NCBI GenBank assembly: GCA_001604135.1
Contig: LVAT01000006.1
Location: 1-64,000, forward strand
DNA: 64,000 nt
Origin: Clostridiales bacterium Firm_14
Lineage (GTDB): Bacteria > Bacillota > Clostridia > Saccharofermentanales > Saccharofermentanaceae
Reading direction: 5' to 3'
This document shows, in pieces, positions 9,088-18,238 of the stretch. Position 1 is the stretch's first letter. Each line of letters opens with the position of its first letter. The notes beneath the pieces are model-generated. The model ran no database searches, was not told the origin of the DNA, and saw only the letters and a program-made list of their open reading frames with translations. Both the position numbers and the translations under genes were made by a program.

Positions 9088-10551
9088 TTATCTTCTTCTG
9101 TAAGATCTTAAGATGTCGTCCTTGATCTTCCAAAGCTTAGGTGACAGGTCGACATAATAGTTGTGGGGATTCTCGAATCTCTTAACGGAATCCCAGAGTG
9201 AATCGAGCTCTGTCGTGCAGTAAGCTCTGATCTCGCCGATCGTAGGCTTGTTATAAACGAGCTTTCCGTCCTTGAAGATCTGGACCATGAGCTCTCTGGT
9301 TCTGTAGTTCTCCAATACCTTGGACTTCCATGTATTGTCAGGATCGAAGATCTCATAAGGTTCGCCTGAAGGGATCTCTTCGTCTGCGACCATGACTACG
9401 TCAGCCAATGCCTTGCCCGTAGCGTTGTCGTAGAATCTTACGATCTTCTTTGAGCAGGGATTTGTGACCTTGCCGATAGAATCGGAGATCTTCATCTTCG
9501 GAATGATCGTGCCGTCGTCTGCTTCAACAGCAGAGATCTTGTAAACGCCGCCGAATACAGGCTCAGCCTTGGATGTGATAAGTCTCTCGCCTACACCGAA
9601 GGAATCGATGCATGCGCCCTGGCTTATGAGGTCTCTGATGAGGTACTCATCAAGAGCATTGGAAACTGTGATCTTACAATCTGTAAGGCCTGCCTCGTCG
9701 AGCATCTTTCGAGCGCTCTGAGTCATGTATGTGAGGTCGCCGGAGTCGATACGGATACCCTTAAGTCTCTTGCCCATGGGCTCCAAAACTTCCTTAGCGC
9801 ACTTGATCGCATTCGGAATACCTGAACGGAGAACGTCGTATGTATCTACGAGAAGGAGTGCTCCGTCAGGATATGCGAGTGAATATGCCTTGAATGCTTC
9901 GAACTCGTTGTCGAAAAGCATTACCCAGGAGTGAGCCATTGTGCCGGAGAGCGGGATGTTGAACTGCTGTCCGCAGATAGTGCAGGATGTTCCTGCTGCG
10001 CCTGCGATATAAGCTGCTCTCGCACCGAGAACAGAAGCGTCGAAGCCCTGTGCACGGCGTGCACCGAACTCCATTACGGGTCTGCCTTCAGCTGCTCTTA
10101 CGATCCTTGCCGTCTTTGTGGCGATAAGGGTCTGGTGGTTGATCGTACAGAGGAGCGCGGTCTCAAGGAGCTGAGCCTGAATGATAGGTCCTCTTACCTT
10201 AACGAGGGGCTCTTTGGGGAATACGACTGTTCCTTCCGGGATAGCCCAGACGTCACATGTGAATTCAAAACCTCTTAAGTAGCTGATGAACTCGTCGTTG
10301 AAGTGATAGTTATCCTTGAGGAAATCCAGGTCATCCTCTGAGAACTTGAGGCTCGAGAGATAGTCAATAACCTGCTCAAGACCTGCCATAACGGCATAAC
10401 CGCCGTTCTCGGGAATGTTTCTGAAGAACATGTCGAAATAAACGACCTTGTCCCTGTTTCCGCTGTTCAGATAACCGTTTGCCATGGTGAGCTCATAGAA
10501 GTCTGTGAGCATGCTCATGTTGGTTCTGTCATTCCACATACCGTAATCCAT
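9088..10551 (-). CDS. pncB: Nicotinate phosphoribosyltransferase
   Basis: First step of the Preiss-Handler NAD salvage route: nicotinate plus PRPP to nicotinate mononucleotide. The 487-residue protein matches the long Gram-positive PncB type: [13 protein letters not shown] at the N terminus, EFGARRAQG in the nicotinate/PRPP pocket, GTMAHSWVM with the autophosphorylated His region, and RIDSGDL in the phosphate-binding barrel. The start is ATG 10551; a TTG 15 bases upstream would overlap the GGAGG ribosome site. It sits between the SPFH protein gene (33 bases) and the cyclophilin gene (14 bases). Confidence 0.95.
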   Translation of the reverse strand: MDYGMWNDRTNMSMLTDFYELTMANGYLNSGNRDKVVYFDMFFRNIPENGGYAVMAGLEQVIDYLSSLKFSEDDLDFLKDNYHFNDEFISYLRGFEFTCDVWAIPEGTVVFPKEPLVKVRGPIIQAQLLETALLCTINHQTLIATKTARIVRAAEGRPVMEFGARRAQGFDASVLGARAAYIAGAAGTSCTICGQQFNIPLSGTMAHSWVMLFDNEFEAFKAYSLAYPDGALLLVDTYDVLRSGIPNAIKCAKEVLEPMGKRLKGIRIDSGDLTYMTQSARKMLDEAGLTDCKITVSNALDEYLIRDLISQGACIDSFGVGERLITSKAEPVFGGVYKISAVEADDGTIIPKMKISDSIGKVTNPCSKKIVRFYDNATGKALADVVMVADEEIPSGEPYEIFDPDNTWKSKVLENYRTRELMVQIFKDGKLVYNKPTIGEIRAYCTTELDSLWDSVKRFENPHNYYVDLSPKLWKIKDDILRSYRRR

Positions 10552-10584
10552 ACGATTTACCTCCAAAAGACTGTTAGTCTCAAA

Positions 10585-11499
10585 TTATGATTTTGCGATC
10601 TCTTTGATCGTAGTAGTAAGACCTGCTATGCCCTGAAGGTCTGAAGGGATGATGATCTTTGTAGATGCTCCCTGGCCGACCTTTTCGAGTGCTTCAAGGC
10701 CCTTGATGGCAATAAGTCCGTTATCAGCACCGACGTCCTTGACCATCTGGAGACCCTTTGCCGTAGCTTCCTGTACTGCGAGGATAGCCTGTGCCTGACC
10801 TTCAGCTTCCCTGATCGCTGCCTGCTTTTTAGCTTCAGCTCTTAAGATAGCTGCTTCCTTCTCACCCTCTGCGACTCTGATTGCAGATTCCTTCTCACCT
10901 TCTGCGATGAGGATCTTTTCTCTCTTCTCACGCTCAGCCTTCATCTGCTTCTCCATCGCTGCCTGAATTTCCTTAGGCGGGATGATGTTCTTAAGCTCAA
11001 CACGGTTAACCTTGATTCCCCAAGGGTCTGTAGCTTCATCAAGGATCTCTCTCATTCTTGTGTTGATGATGTCTCTTGATGTGAGTGTCTGGTCGAGTTC
11101 CAGGTCACCGATGATGTTACGGAGCGTTGTTGCGGAGAGATTCTCGATGGCAACGATAGGACGCTCGATTCCGTATGTATAGAGCTTAGGATCTACGATC
11201 TGATAGAAAAGGACCGTATCGATCTGCATTGTAACGTTATCCTTTGTGATAACTGCCTGAGGCGCGAAGTCTGCAACCTTTTCCTTCAATGAGATCTTCT
11301 TTGCAACACGGTCAATGAAAGGAACCTTCAAGTGGAAGCCCGTCTCCCATGTCGTCCTGTATGTGCCGAGACGCTCGATGATGAACGTTGTAGCCTGCGG
11401 AACGATCTTGATATTCGGTATGATGAGTACCAGGATAACGATGATTGCGATAGCTACTCCGATGATAGGTCCTGCTGATGCTGCGATGATAGGTAACAT
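10585..11499 (-). CDS. SPFH/Band 7 (stomatin/QmcA-type) membrane protein
   Basis: One N-terminal membrane segment (residues 7-27) followed by the SPFH domain (about 30-190), then a long charged coiled coil (about 185-245) built of repeated AEGEKE/AEAKKQ units, and an Ala/Gly-rich C terminus. Such proteins assemble into large membrane-bound cages or scaffolds in functional membrane microdomains. At 304 residues it has the usual length for the QmcA/stomatin-like type. The start is preceded by GGGGAGG. The gene directly upstream encodes an NfeD-like partner, the classic gene pair for this family. Confidence 0.92.
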   Translation of the reverse strand: MLPIIAASAGPIIGVAIAIIVILVLIIPNIKIVPQATTFIIERLGTYRTTWETGFHLKVPFIDRVAKKISLKEKVADFAPQAVITKDNVTMQIDTVLFYQIVDPKLYTYGIERPIVAIENLSATTLRNIIGDLELDQTLTSRDIINTRMREILDEATDPWGIKVNRVELKNIIPPKEIQAAMEKQMKAEREKREKILIAEGEKESAIRVAEGEKEAAILRAEAKKQAAIREAEGQAQAILAVQEATAKGLQMVKDVGADNGLIAIKGLEALEKVGQGASTKIIIPSDLQGIAGLTTTIKEIAKS

Positions 11500-11518
11500 T
11501 TTAATTTCCTCCCCTTTT

Positions 11519-11959
11519 TTATGAAGCGCGCCCGACTACGAGCTTAACGCCTTCAATTGCTTTTACTGTAACTTTGGTGCCCTCGCTGAAATCTTCCTCT
11601 GCCTTGGCACTCCAGATCTGTCCGTCGACCTTGACCTGACCCTTGCCGTTGACCGAATCGAATGGCACTATTACGACGCCTTCCCTTCCGATCAATCTGT
11701 CAGCATTGGTTTTCTGGACATTCTTCCTGCGAAGCGATTCAAGCTTCGGCTTGATCCAGATCATGCAGAGAGTAAAACATACTATGGACACCAGCGCCAT
11801 CACGATGATCTGAGATACGACAGATGCGCCGCAAAGGTCCATGATCATTGCAACAATGGCGCCTACGGCAAACCAGAGTGTCGCAAGACCCGTGGTCGCG
11901 ATCTCAATGATGAGCATGATGATCGCAATAATGAGCCATATTATCCACCAACTGATCAT
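11519..11959 (-). CDS. NfeD-family membrane protein
   Basis: Short NfeD protein (146 residues): two to three hydrophobic helices in residues 1-75 (WWIIWLIIAIIMLIIEIATTG, then AVGAIVAMIMDLCG and the following segment), a basic linker, and a C-terminal beta-rich OB-fold domain (about 85-146) starting IGREGVV. These proteins pair with SPFH proteins, and the SPFH gene follows 19 bases downstream. It has no ClpP-like serine protease domain, so it is the short form. AGGATTAG precedes the start. It appears to be the first gene of an NfeD-SPFH-pncB-cyclophilin-membrane protein run. Confidence 0.9.
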   Translation of the reverse strand: MISWWIIWLIIAIIMLIIEIATTGLATLWFAVGAIVAMIMDLCGASVVSQIIVMALVSIVCFTLCMIWIKPKLESLRRKNVQKTNADRLIGREGVVIVPFDSVNGKGQVKVDGQIWSAKAEEDFSEGTKVTVKAIEGVKLVVGRAS

Positions 11960-11984
11960 TTCTCTAATCCTCCCTATTCAAATT

Positions 11985-12008
11985 AATGCGGGTATTCCGG
12001 CCCGCATT
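11985..12008. other. Stem-loop in the leader of the NfeD operon
   Basis: AATGCGGG at 11985-11992 pairs perfectly with CCCGCATT at 12001-12008 around an 8-base loop. It lies between the predicted promoter at 12015-12043 and the NfeD start, so it would be at the very 5' end of the message. It could equally help stop transcripts coming from truA. Confidence 0.5.
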
Positions 12009-12014
12009 TCAATA

Positions 12015-12043
12015 ATTATATCACCTTAGAAATCTTTTATTAA
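12015..12043 (-). promoter_or_regulatory. Putative promoter of the NfeD-SPFH-pncB operon
   Basis: On the minus strand TTAATA (12038-12043) and TATAAT (12015-12020) are separated by 17 bases. The -35 box is weak. The surrounding 12009-12177 interval contains no gene. Confidence 0.5.
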
Positions 12044-12177
12044 TATAAATCGGAGCGATTGTCGCGGGTATGCCTGTTCCCCTATGATCCGATCAGTTTA
12101 AAGTGCTCTTCGTTCACTTTTATAGAGAAGCCAAGAGCCTTGGCCAGTTTCGATAAAAGGCTTCGTTTTCAAAGCGT

Positions 12178-12930
12178 TCAGTCCGAATCGATAAACACTT
12201 CTTCCAAAGTAAGCCCTTTTGCGGGCAGTGTCTTACCTGCCTGTGACCTGTCGCCGCCCTCAATAATGGAAGCAACTTCAGAAGGCTCGATCTTGCCCTG
12301 GCCGACATATAAAAGCGTGCCTGCAATTATACGGACCATGTTGTAGAGAAATGCCTCGCCCGATACTTCGATCTCGATCTGACACGGATCTTCGCCAATT
12401 GCTTCGACCTTTACTCCGAAAAGCCTTCTTATGGTAGTCTTCTGCGATCCGCCCGTGGCGCAGAACGCAGCGAAGTCATGCTCGCCTGCAAAAAAAGAAG
12501 CTGCGGCCTGCATTTTCGCGATATCAGGCAGAACAGGACAGTAGTACGACGTCCTGTCGAGAAGAGGGCTTCTCGTCGGAGAAGAATAGATGCGGTAAAT
12601 GTATCTCTTGCCCTTGATGTCGAATCTCGCGGAGAAATCATCTGCAACGTAGAACGACTTTTTGACTGCCACGTCATCAGGCAGCAACGCATTCATCGCG
12701 AGGGGAAATTTATCTTCAGGAATAACAAACGGGACGTCCGCGTGACTTAAGTGGCATCTTGCATGCACACCTGCGTCAGTGCGGGAACACCCCGTAAGTC
12801 TGATCTTCGTCTTATATAAATCTTCTAACGCCTTTTCGAGGACGTCCTGAACAGCCCTGGCATTCTCCTGCGATTGGAATCCGGCAAAATCCGTGCCGTC
12901 AAACTCAGTGATGAAGGCTATTCTGGGCAT
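12178..12930 (-). CDS. truA: tRNA pseudouridine(38-40) synthase TruA
   Basis: Isomerises uridines 38-40 in the tRNA anticodon stem. The catalytic Asp motif GCSRTDAGVHA is present near residues 47-57, and the C-terminal half has the family's NMVRIIAG-type segment. At 250 residues it has normal length. The start codon is ten bases after the glucokinase stop, with a weak ribosome site, suggesting translational coupling. In many Bacillota truA directly follows ecfT; here a ROK kinase gene stands between them. Confidence 0.95.
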   Translation of the reverse strand: MPRIAFITEFDGTDFAGFQSQENARAVQDVLEKALEDLYKTKIRLTGCSRTDAGVHARCHLSHADVPFVIPEDKFPLAMNALLPDDVAVKKSFYVADDFSARFDIKGKRYIYRIYSSPTRSPLLDRTSYYCPVLPDIAKMQAAASFFAGEHDFAAFCATGGSQKTTIRRLFGVKVEAIGEDPCQIEIEVSGEAFLYNMVRIIAGTLLYVGQGKIEPSEVASIIEGGDRSQAGKTLPAKGLTLEEVFIDSD

Positions 12931-12939
12931 AGCGGTAGA

Positions 12940-13917
12940 TTACTTGCCGTTCTTGCCGTCGTCTACGCAGGACTTGCCCATCATGGCAGCGCCTACGATA
13001 CCAGCGTCGTTACCCATCTGGGCAAGAGCGATGCGGGTCTTCGGAACTCCGGGTCCGAAATAAGGACGGGACATTGTCTTCTCACGCATGGGGATGAGGA
13101 GCGGGTCGCCTTCGTTGCATACGCCGCCGCCTACGATGAGGACCTCAGGCATGAATGCGTTGATGGCATTTGCAAGACCGTCAGCAAGGTAATCGGTGTA
13201 GCTGTCTACAACCTTTGCTGCAACCTCGTCGCCCTGTTTCATTGCGACGAAAGCGATCTGGGCATTCCACTCACCGAAGTCTTCCTTAACCTTGTTGAGG
13301 AGAGAATCGGGATTCGCCTCTGCAGCTTCCCTTGTCATTCTTGCGAGAGCCGTTGCAGATGCATACTGCTCAAAGCAGCCCTTTCTGCCGCAGCCGCACT
13401 GAACGCCGCCGGATACGAGAACGGTGTGGCCGAACTCGGAACCAGCCTGGTTAAAGCCGGAGAAGATCCTGCCATTGGCGATGACGCCTGCACCGACGCC
13501 GGTTCCCAAAGTGATCGTGACGGAATCCTTTGCGCCCTTGCCTGCACCTGCAACTGCTTCAGCCATTGCTGCGCAGTTAGCGTCATTATCGATATAAACA
13601 GGGAGATCAACGACTTCCCTGATAAGCTTTCTCATGGGAGCTTTATTGAAAGGAAGGTTGCTTGAATAAACAAGAAGTCCTTCTTCGTTGTCAGGCGTTC
13701 CGGGAGAACCGATTCCAATGCACTCGATATCCTTGACTTCAAGACCTGCATCCTTGATGGCGTCAACAGCGAGCTTCCCCATATCGTGAATGATCTCTTC
13801 CATGGATCTCTCTGCTCTTGTCTTGATGGACAGCTTGTTAAGAAGCTTTCCTTCGCCGTCTACGATACCGGCTTTGATGTTCGTACCGCCTAAGTCGATT
13901 CCGCAATAATAACCCAT
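12940..13917 (-). CDS. glk: ROK-family glucokinase
   Basis: Predicted ATP-dependent sugar kinase, probably glucose to glucose 6-phosphate. An N-terminal phosphate loop GIDLGGTNIKAG and a second nucleotide loop ITLGTGVGAG are present, along with the ROK zinc-site pattern CGCGRKGCFEQYASA, which holds the HxCxCGxxGC-type cysteines. No HTH is present, so it is an enzyme and not a ROK repressor. The start at 13917 is chosen over a TTG at 13929 because AAAGG sits just upstream of the latter. It is 59 bases after ecfT. Together with the phosphorylases and phosphoglucomutase it would complete glucose use from cellodextrins. Confidence 0.9.
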   Translation of the reverse strand: MGYYCGIDLGGTNIKAGIVDGEGKLLNKLSIKTRAERSMEEIIHDMGKLAVDAIKDAGLEVKDIECIGIGSPGTPDNEEGLLVYSSNLPFNKAPMRKLIREVVDLPVYIDNDANCAAMAEAVAGAGKGAKDSVTITLGTGVGAGVIANGRIFSGFNQAGSEFGHTVLVSGGVQCGCGRKGCFEQYASATALARMTREAAEANPDSLLNKVKEDFGEWNAQIAFVAMKQGDEVAAKVVDSYTDYLADGLANAINAFMPEVLIVGGGVCNEGDPLLIPMREKTMSRPYFGPGVPKTRIALAQMGNDAGIVGAAMMGKSCVDDGKNGK

Positions 13918-13976
13918 TGAATATTCCAACCTTTCGCTATATTGTTAGCAACTTGCATTCTAACACAGCAAGAAAC

Positions 13977-14786
13977 TTATCTCAAAGACAAATCAATAAC
14001 GACAACAAGTACCGCTAAAAGCGTAAATAATATTCCGCAAAGCACATCTTTGAGTGTTATCTTAAGCGGATTTAATTTGGTCCTGCCCTTGCCGCCACGG
14101 TAGCACCTCGCATCCATTGCAACTGCGAGTTCATCGGCGCGCCTGAAGCTCGATACGAACAAGGGAATCAGGACAGTGATGTATCCCTTGACCTTGTTTA
14201 TGAATGATCCCGTATCATAATCTGCGCCTCTAGACTGCTGCGCCTTCATGATCTTCTGCGTTTCAGCTGCCAGAGTCGGGATGAATCTTAATGCAATGGA
14301 CATCATCATTGCCATCTCGTGAACCGGCACCCTTATGATCTGCAAGGGTGCGAAAAGCTTCTCAAGCGCATCACTCATCTTAAGCGGTGTTGTCGTCAGC
14401 GTAAGAAGGATGCTCGTCGATATGATGAGGAATATGAGCCTTATTGCCATTATCGCGGCGCGGCTCAAACCATAATCCGTTATCGTGAATATCTTCCATG
14501 AGAAGAGAACATACCCCTGCTTTATGGTGAAGATGTTTATGAGGAAGATGAATGCGGCAAGGGGGAGTATCGGCTTTACAGTTGCCCAGAGGATACCCGG
14601 CCTGATCTTTGCCATTATGAGCTGCAGGATGATTATTCCTGCCAGAACTCCGATAGAGACCGGTTCCTTGATGATGAAGATCGCGACAAGATAGACCGCA
14701 TAGAGGATCGTCTTTACTCTGGGATCCGTATCATGCAGGAATGAATGCGCAGGATAGTATCTGCCGAGGCTCACGTTATCAAGCAT
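13977..14786 (-). CDS. ecfT: ECF transporter transmembrane subunit EcfT
   Basis: Integral membrane coupling subunit of a group II energy-coupling-factor transporter, which serves interchangeable vitamin-binding S components. About five to six hydrophobic helices are visible. The coupling-helix motifs that touch the ATPases are recognisable: AQQSRGADYD (an ARG-type motif) and MDARCYRGG (the second ARG-type motif). The ATG at 14786 has AGGTG just upstream and overlaps the ATPase stop codon by 8 bases, indicating translational coupling. No S component is encoded in this window. Confidence 0.93.
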   Translation of the reverse strand: MLDNVSLGRYYPAHSFLHDTDPRVKTILYAVYLVAIFIIKEPVSIGVLAGIIILQLIMAKIRPGILWATVKPILPLAAFIFLINIFTIKQGYVLFSWKIFTITDYGLSRAAIMAIRLIFLIISTSILLTLTTTPLKMSDALEKLFAPLQIIRVPVHEMAMMMSIALRFIPTLAAETQKIMKAQQSRGADYDTGSFINKVKGYITVLIPLFVSSFRRADELAVAMDARCYRGGKGRTKLNPLKITLKDVLCGILFTLLAVLVVVIDLSLR

Positions 14787-16584
14787 TGTGATCACCTGCC
14801 TCGCATACCGCGGTAACTATTACCTTGGCTTCCTTCTCGGGATTGAAGTAGTTGCCCTTAAACTCTATGTCAGGATATATCTCGGCGAGTTCCGTCCTTA
14901 ATACTGCCGAGAACCTTGTGATTCTCGGGAGCTGGACCTTAAGTTCGTCTGCTCTCTTTTTTACAAACAGCTCAGCGGGCATTCCGACAGCCTTGATCTT
15001 ACCATTATCAATAAGGCAGATCCTGTCGCAGTTGACCGCTGCCTCGTCCATGTTGTGGGATACGAGAATGATCGTTGTTCCGCTGTCTCTAAGTCCCTTA
15101 ATGATCGCGAACATCTCCTGTCTGCCCTTAGGATCAAGGCCAGATGCAGGTTCATCCAAAACAAGGATGCCCGGCCTCATTACAAGGACGCCTGCCATAG
15201 CAGCGCGCCTCTTCTGGCCGCCTGACAGCTCGAAAGGAGAAGAATTCAGTTCTCTTTCCGTGAGTCCGACTTTATTTGCGGCATCAAGGATCAGAGTCTT
15301 CTGCTCTTCCTTTGAGACGTTCATCTTCTTAAGGCCGTACGCAATGTCTTTATATACGGTCTCTTCGAAAAGCTGGTATTCGGGATATTGGAAAACAAGA
15401 CCGACATTCTGTCTGATCTTCATTGTGTCTTTTTTATTCTTGCAGGACAGGTCACCGTCTTTTGTATGGATGATGACATCTCCTTCAACAGGCCTGATTA
15501 TTGCATTCATGTGTGATATGAGCGTTGTCTTGCCGCAGCCGCTCTCACCTACGATGCCAAGCACTTCACCTCTTCTGATATCGAGGTTTATGTCATCTAT
15601 GGCTTTGGTATCTCCGCCGCCGTATGTATAAGAAAGCCCCTTTACCGACATGATTATGTCGCTCTCATCGACAGGTTTCTTTTCTGCCACGACATTTTCC
15701 GGCATGGTAAGACCGGGCTTGGTGAGCATCTTAACGAGGCTTGCTATGAGAGTCTCATTGCTCTTTAAGTCTTCTTTCGAAAGGGTGCTGCCCGTAAGCT
15801 TTGCTATCTCAAAAGCGAAGTTGAACTTAACGGGTCTCTTAAGGCCGTATTTCCAGAGGTCATCTGACATGAAGATCTCTTCAGGAGCTCCCTCTAATGC
15901 CACCTTTCCCTTATGGACGATTACGATCTTGTCGCACCTTAATGCTTCGGTCATGTCATGGGTTATCGTGATGAGGGTAAGGCCCTTTTCGACTCTCATC
16001 TGCTCGACGAGTGTAAGGAAATCGTCCCTGCTCGAAGGATCCAACATTGCAGTCGCTTCATCAAGGATCAGGATATCCGGCTTCATCGCAAGAGCGCCTG
16101 CTATCGCTAGCTTCTGCTTCTGGCCGCCGGACAGGGCCATAGTCTCTTTATGTCTGTACTCAAAAAGTCCGACATCTTTGAGCGCCTGGTCTACGCGCTC
16201 TCTTAATTCAGGATTGGGGATTCCCAGATTCTCGGGGCCGAAAGCCACGTCTTCTTCGATCATGGTTCCGACTATCTGGTTATCGGGGTTCTGGAATACG
16301 CAGCAGCAGTGCTCTCTTATCTGCCAGAAAAGGTCATCGTCTGATGCATCCTTTCCGAAGATAACGACTTTTCCGCTGTCGGGAACTTCCAGAATGTCTA
16401 TTATCTTTGCAAGAGTGGATTTGCCCGAACCGTTGCTTCCTAATATTGCAGTATAAGAACCTTTCTCGATAGTGACGGAAATACCGTCAAGGGCAAGCCT
16501 TGGCGCCTTTCCCGAAGTCTCATCATCGATGTCGTATGAGAAACTTACATTCTTTATCTCTATCCTGTTCTCGTTTTCCGGCAA
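14779..16584 (-). CDS. ecfA: Fused double ATPase of the ECF transporter (EcfA1-EcfA2)
   Basis: One 601-residue polypeptide with two complete ABC ATPase domains. Domain 1 (about 5-250) has Walker A GSNGSGKST, an LSGGQ signature (LSGGQKQKLAIAG) and Walker B LILDEATAMLD. Domain 2 (about 310-560) has Walker A GESGCGKTT, signature LSGGQKRRAAMAG and Walker B LVLDEPASGLD. Domain 1 resembles EcfA1 and domain 2 EcfA2. Normally these are separate genes of about 280 residues each; the linker here is residues 260-310. The start is TTG at 16584, 7 bases after AGGAG. The gene follows rplQ, in the standard position of the ecf module. Confidence 0.93.
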   Translation of the reverse strand: MPENENRIEIKNVSFSYDIDDETSGKAPRLALDGISVTIEKGSYTAILGSNGSGKSTLAKIIDILEVPDSGKVVIFGKDASDDDLFWQIREHCCCVFQNPDNQIVGTMIEEDVAFGPENLGIPNPELRERVDQALKDVGLFEYRHKETMALSGGQKQKLAIAGALAMKPDILILDEATAMLDPSSRDDFLTLVEQMRVEKGLTLITITHDMTEALRCDKIVIVHKGKVALEGAPEEIFMSDDLWKYGLKRPVKFNFAFEIAKLTGSTLSKEDLKSNETLIASLVKMLTKPGLTMPENVVAEKKPVDESDIIMSVKGLSYTYGGGDTKAIDDINLDIRRGEVLGIVGESGCGKTTLISHMNAIIRPVEGDVIIHTKDGDLSCKNKKDTMKIRQNVGLVFQYPEYQLFEETVYKDIAYGLKKMNVSKEEQKTLILDAANKVGLTERELNSSPFELSGGQKRRAAMAGVLVMRPGILVLDEPASGLDPKGRQEMFAIIKGLRDSGTTIILVSHNMDEAAVNCDRICLIDNGKIKAVGMPAELFVKKRADELKVQLPRITRFSAVLRTELAEIYPDIEFKGNYFNPEKEAKVIVTAVCEAGDHNA

Positions 16585-16629
16585 TTCAGATCTCCTGCTG
16601 TTTGGTTTTGTAGCAACATTTTAAAGACA

Positions 16630-16657
16630 ACGGGGAAAGATGTAAACCTTTCCCCGT
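16630..16657 (-). terminator. Terminator at the end of the alpha operon
   Basis: A 10-base-pair perfect stem (16630-16639 with 16648-16657) between the rplQ stop and the ecfA start. On the minus strand it is followed by TGTCTTTAA, a modest U-tract, so it may be leaky into ecfA. Confidence 0.65.
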
Positions 16658-16699
16658 GACTGATTGACAATTAATTTTATCGGTTTTGTTTGTGTAATA

Positions 16700-17221
16700 T
16701 TACACGAACTCCAAGATAGCCATCTCAGCACCGTCACCACGTCTTGCGCCCAAACGGATGATTCTTGTGTAACCACCGTTTCTGCCGGCATACTTAGGTG
16801 CGATATCATCAAAGATCTTGTTAACAGGATTGATGATGTTGCCCTCTGAATCGTGGCTCTTGTTAACCCACTTGATCATGGCTTTTCTTGCAGCGAGACG
16901 GGAAGCGTTGTCAACCTGAACTGTCTTTGTCTTAACTTCACGGTCAACTACTTCGTACTTCTTGCCGGCCTTGGATGTCTTTGTCTTTAAGACCTTCTTA
17001 CCCTTGCCGTCGAGCTTAGCAGCGGAAACTGTGATTTCCTTTGTTGTGTAGTTGTCCTGCTCCTTAACTGCAGAAGATACAAGCTTCTCAACGATAGCAC
17101 TGATCTCCTTGGCACGGGCAACTGTTGTCTCAAGCTTACCGTTTATAATCAATGTTGTGACCTGATTCTTCAGAATTGCAGCACGCTGATCTGAAGCACG
17201 GCCGAATTTTCTGTTAGGCAT
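16700..17221 (-). CDS. rplQ: 50S ribosomal protein L17
   Basis: Large-subunit protein, last gene of the alpha operon. N-terminal [10 protein letters not shown] and the C-terminal [18 protein letters not shown] and [11 protein letters not shown] blocks are diagnostic. At 173 residues it is clearly longer than the usual 110-130: residues about 55-105 form a Lys/Thr/Val-rich insertion between the two conserved halves, at the point where other L17 proteins are short. The reading frame is intact. It follows rpoA by 20 bases. Confidence 0.95.
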   Translation of the reverse strand: MPNRKFGRASDQRAAILKNQVTTLIINGKLETTVARAKEISAIVEKLVSSAVKEQDNYTTKEITVSAAKLDGKGKKVLKTKTSKAGKKYEVVDREVKTKTVQVDNASRLAARKAMIKWVNKSHDSEGNIINPVNKIFDDIAPKYAGRNGGYTRIIRLGARRGDGAEMAILEFV

Positions 17222-17241
17222 TTATATATCCTCCAATAACC

Positions 17242-18192
17242 TTAATCTTCTGCTTCTCTCAAGTGCAGACCCATGTCTTCAAGCTTCTCGATGATCTCTT
17301 CGAGGGACTTCTTACCAAGGTTTCTGACCTTGATCATCTCGTCCATGGAACGAGCTACGAGATCACCAACTGTGTTGATCTGCGCTCTCTTGAGACAGTT
17401 GTATGTACGTACTGAGAAATCCATATCCTCAATTACACCGGAAAGCTTTGAATCGTGCTCGCCGCTCTCTTCGATGTTCTTGAAGCTCGGAGCTGAATCC
17501 GTATCAGCGAGAGCTGTGAAGAACTTGAGGTGCTCGATCAGGCAATTAGCTGCTGAGGAAAGAGCCTCATCAACATCAATTGTTCCGTCTGTCCAAACCT
17601 CGAGTGTAAGGCTGTCATAGTCTGTTCTTGCGCCTACACGTGTGTTCTCAACCTTATAGTTAGCCTTCTTAACAGGTGTGAAGATGGAATCGATCGGGAT
17701 TACACCGATAACCTGCTTAGCGGGCTTATTCTGCTCTGCTGTGTTGTATCCTCTGCCCTTGCTGAGTGTGAACTCCATGAATACGTCGTCGCTGCCGTTG
17801 AGGTGTGCGATAACGTGATCAGGATTCATGATCTCTACTTCGGGTCCGTGAACGATATCGCCAGCTGTGAGCTCGCCGGTTCTGCCCTTAGCGACGCTGA
17901 TGCTTACGATGTTGGACTCGTTGTGGAGCTTTGCACGGATACCCTTGATATTAAGGATAACTTCCGTCATATCCTCGATAATACCCGGAACAGTGGAGAA
18001 CTCATGCTTAATCTTTTCGATCTTGATAGATGTTACTGCCGCGCCGGAAAGTGAAGAAAGGAGAACTCTGCGGAGTGAGTTTCCGAGAGTTGTACCGAAT
18101 CCACGCTCGAGCGGGGCGATGGTATATTTGCCGTAGGACTTATCCTCGTTGGTCTCAACGCACTTAACGGTCGGCTGGCTGATTTCCATCAT
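17242..18192 (-). CDS. rpoA: RNA polymerase alpha subunit
   Basis: Scaffold subunit of RNA polymerase. The N-terminal dimerization domain includes LERGFGTTLGNSLRRVLLSS, and the C-terminal domain contains the DNA- and activator-binding helix-hairpin-helix (LKRAQINTVGDLV, VRNLGKKSLEEI). At 316 residues it has normal length. AGGAGG precedes the start. It is in the canonical order rpsD-rpoA-rplQ. Confidence 0.98.
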   Translation of the reverse strand: MMEISQPTVKCVETNEDKSYGKYTIAPLERGFGTTLGNSLRRVLLSSLSGAAVTSIKIEKIKHEFSTVPGIIEDMTEVILNIKGIRAKLHNESNIVSISVAKGRTGELTAGDIVHGPEVEIMNPDHVIAHLNGSDDVFMEFTLSKGRGYNTAEQNKPAKQVIGVIPIDSIFTPVKKANYKVENTRVGARTDYDSLTLEVWTDGTIDVDEALSSAANCLIEHLKFFTALADTDSAPSFKNIEESGEHDSKLSGVIEDMDFSVRTYNCLKRAQINTVGDLVARSMDEMIKVRNLGKKSLEEIIEKLEDMGLHLREAED

Positions 18193-18238
18193 GTTTGTTC
18201 CTCCTAGATTATTTCAAAATCTTGCGATCCGGATGTTA

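Noticed and set aside
9074-9133. 20-residue N-terminal extension of cyclophilin
   Set aside because: It overlaps the end of pncB, is poorly conserved in character, and a better ribosome site precedes ATG 9073.
12874-13665. A 263-codon plus-strand open frame
   Set aside because: Antisense shadow of the ROK glucokinase gene, whose motifs are clear on the minus strand.
14852-16456. Two long plus-strand open frames
   Set aside because: Antisense to the fused ECF ATPase gene; Ser/Leu-rich composition typical of shadow frames.
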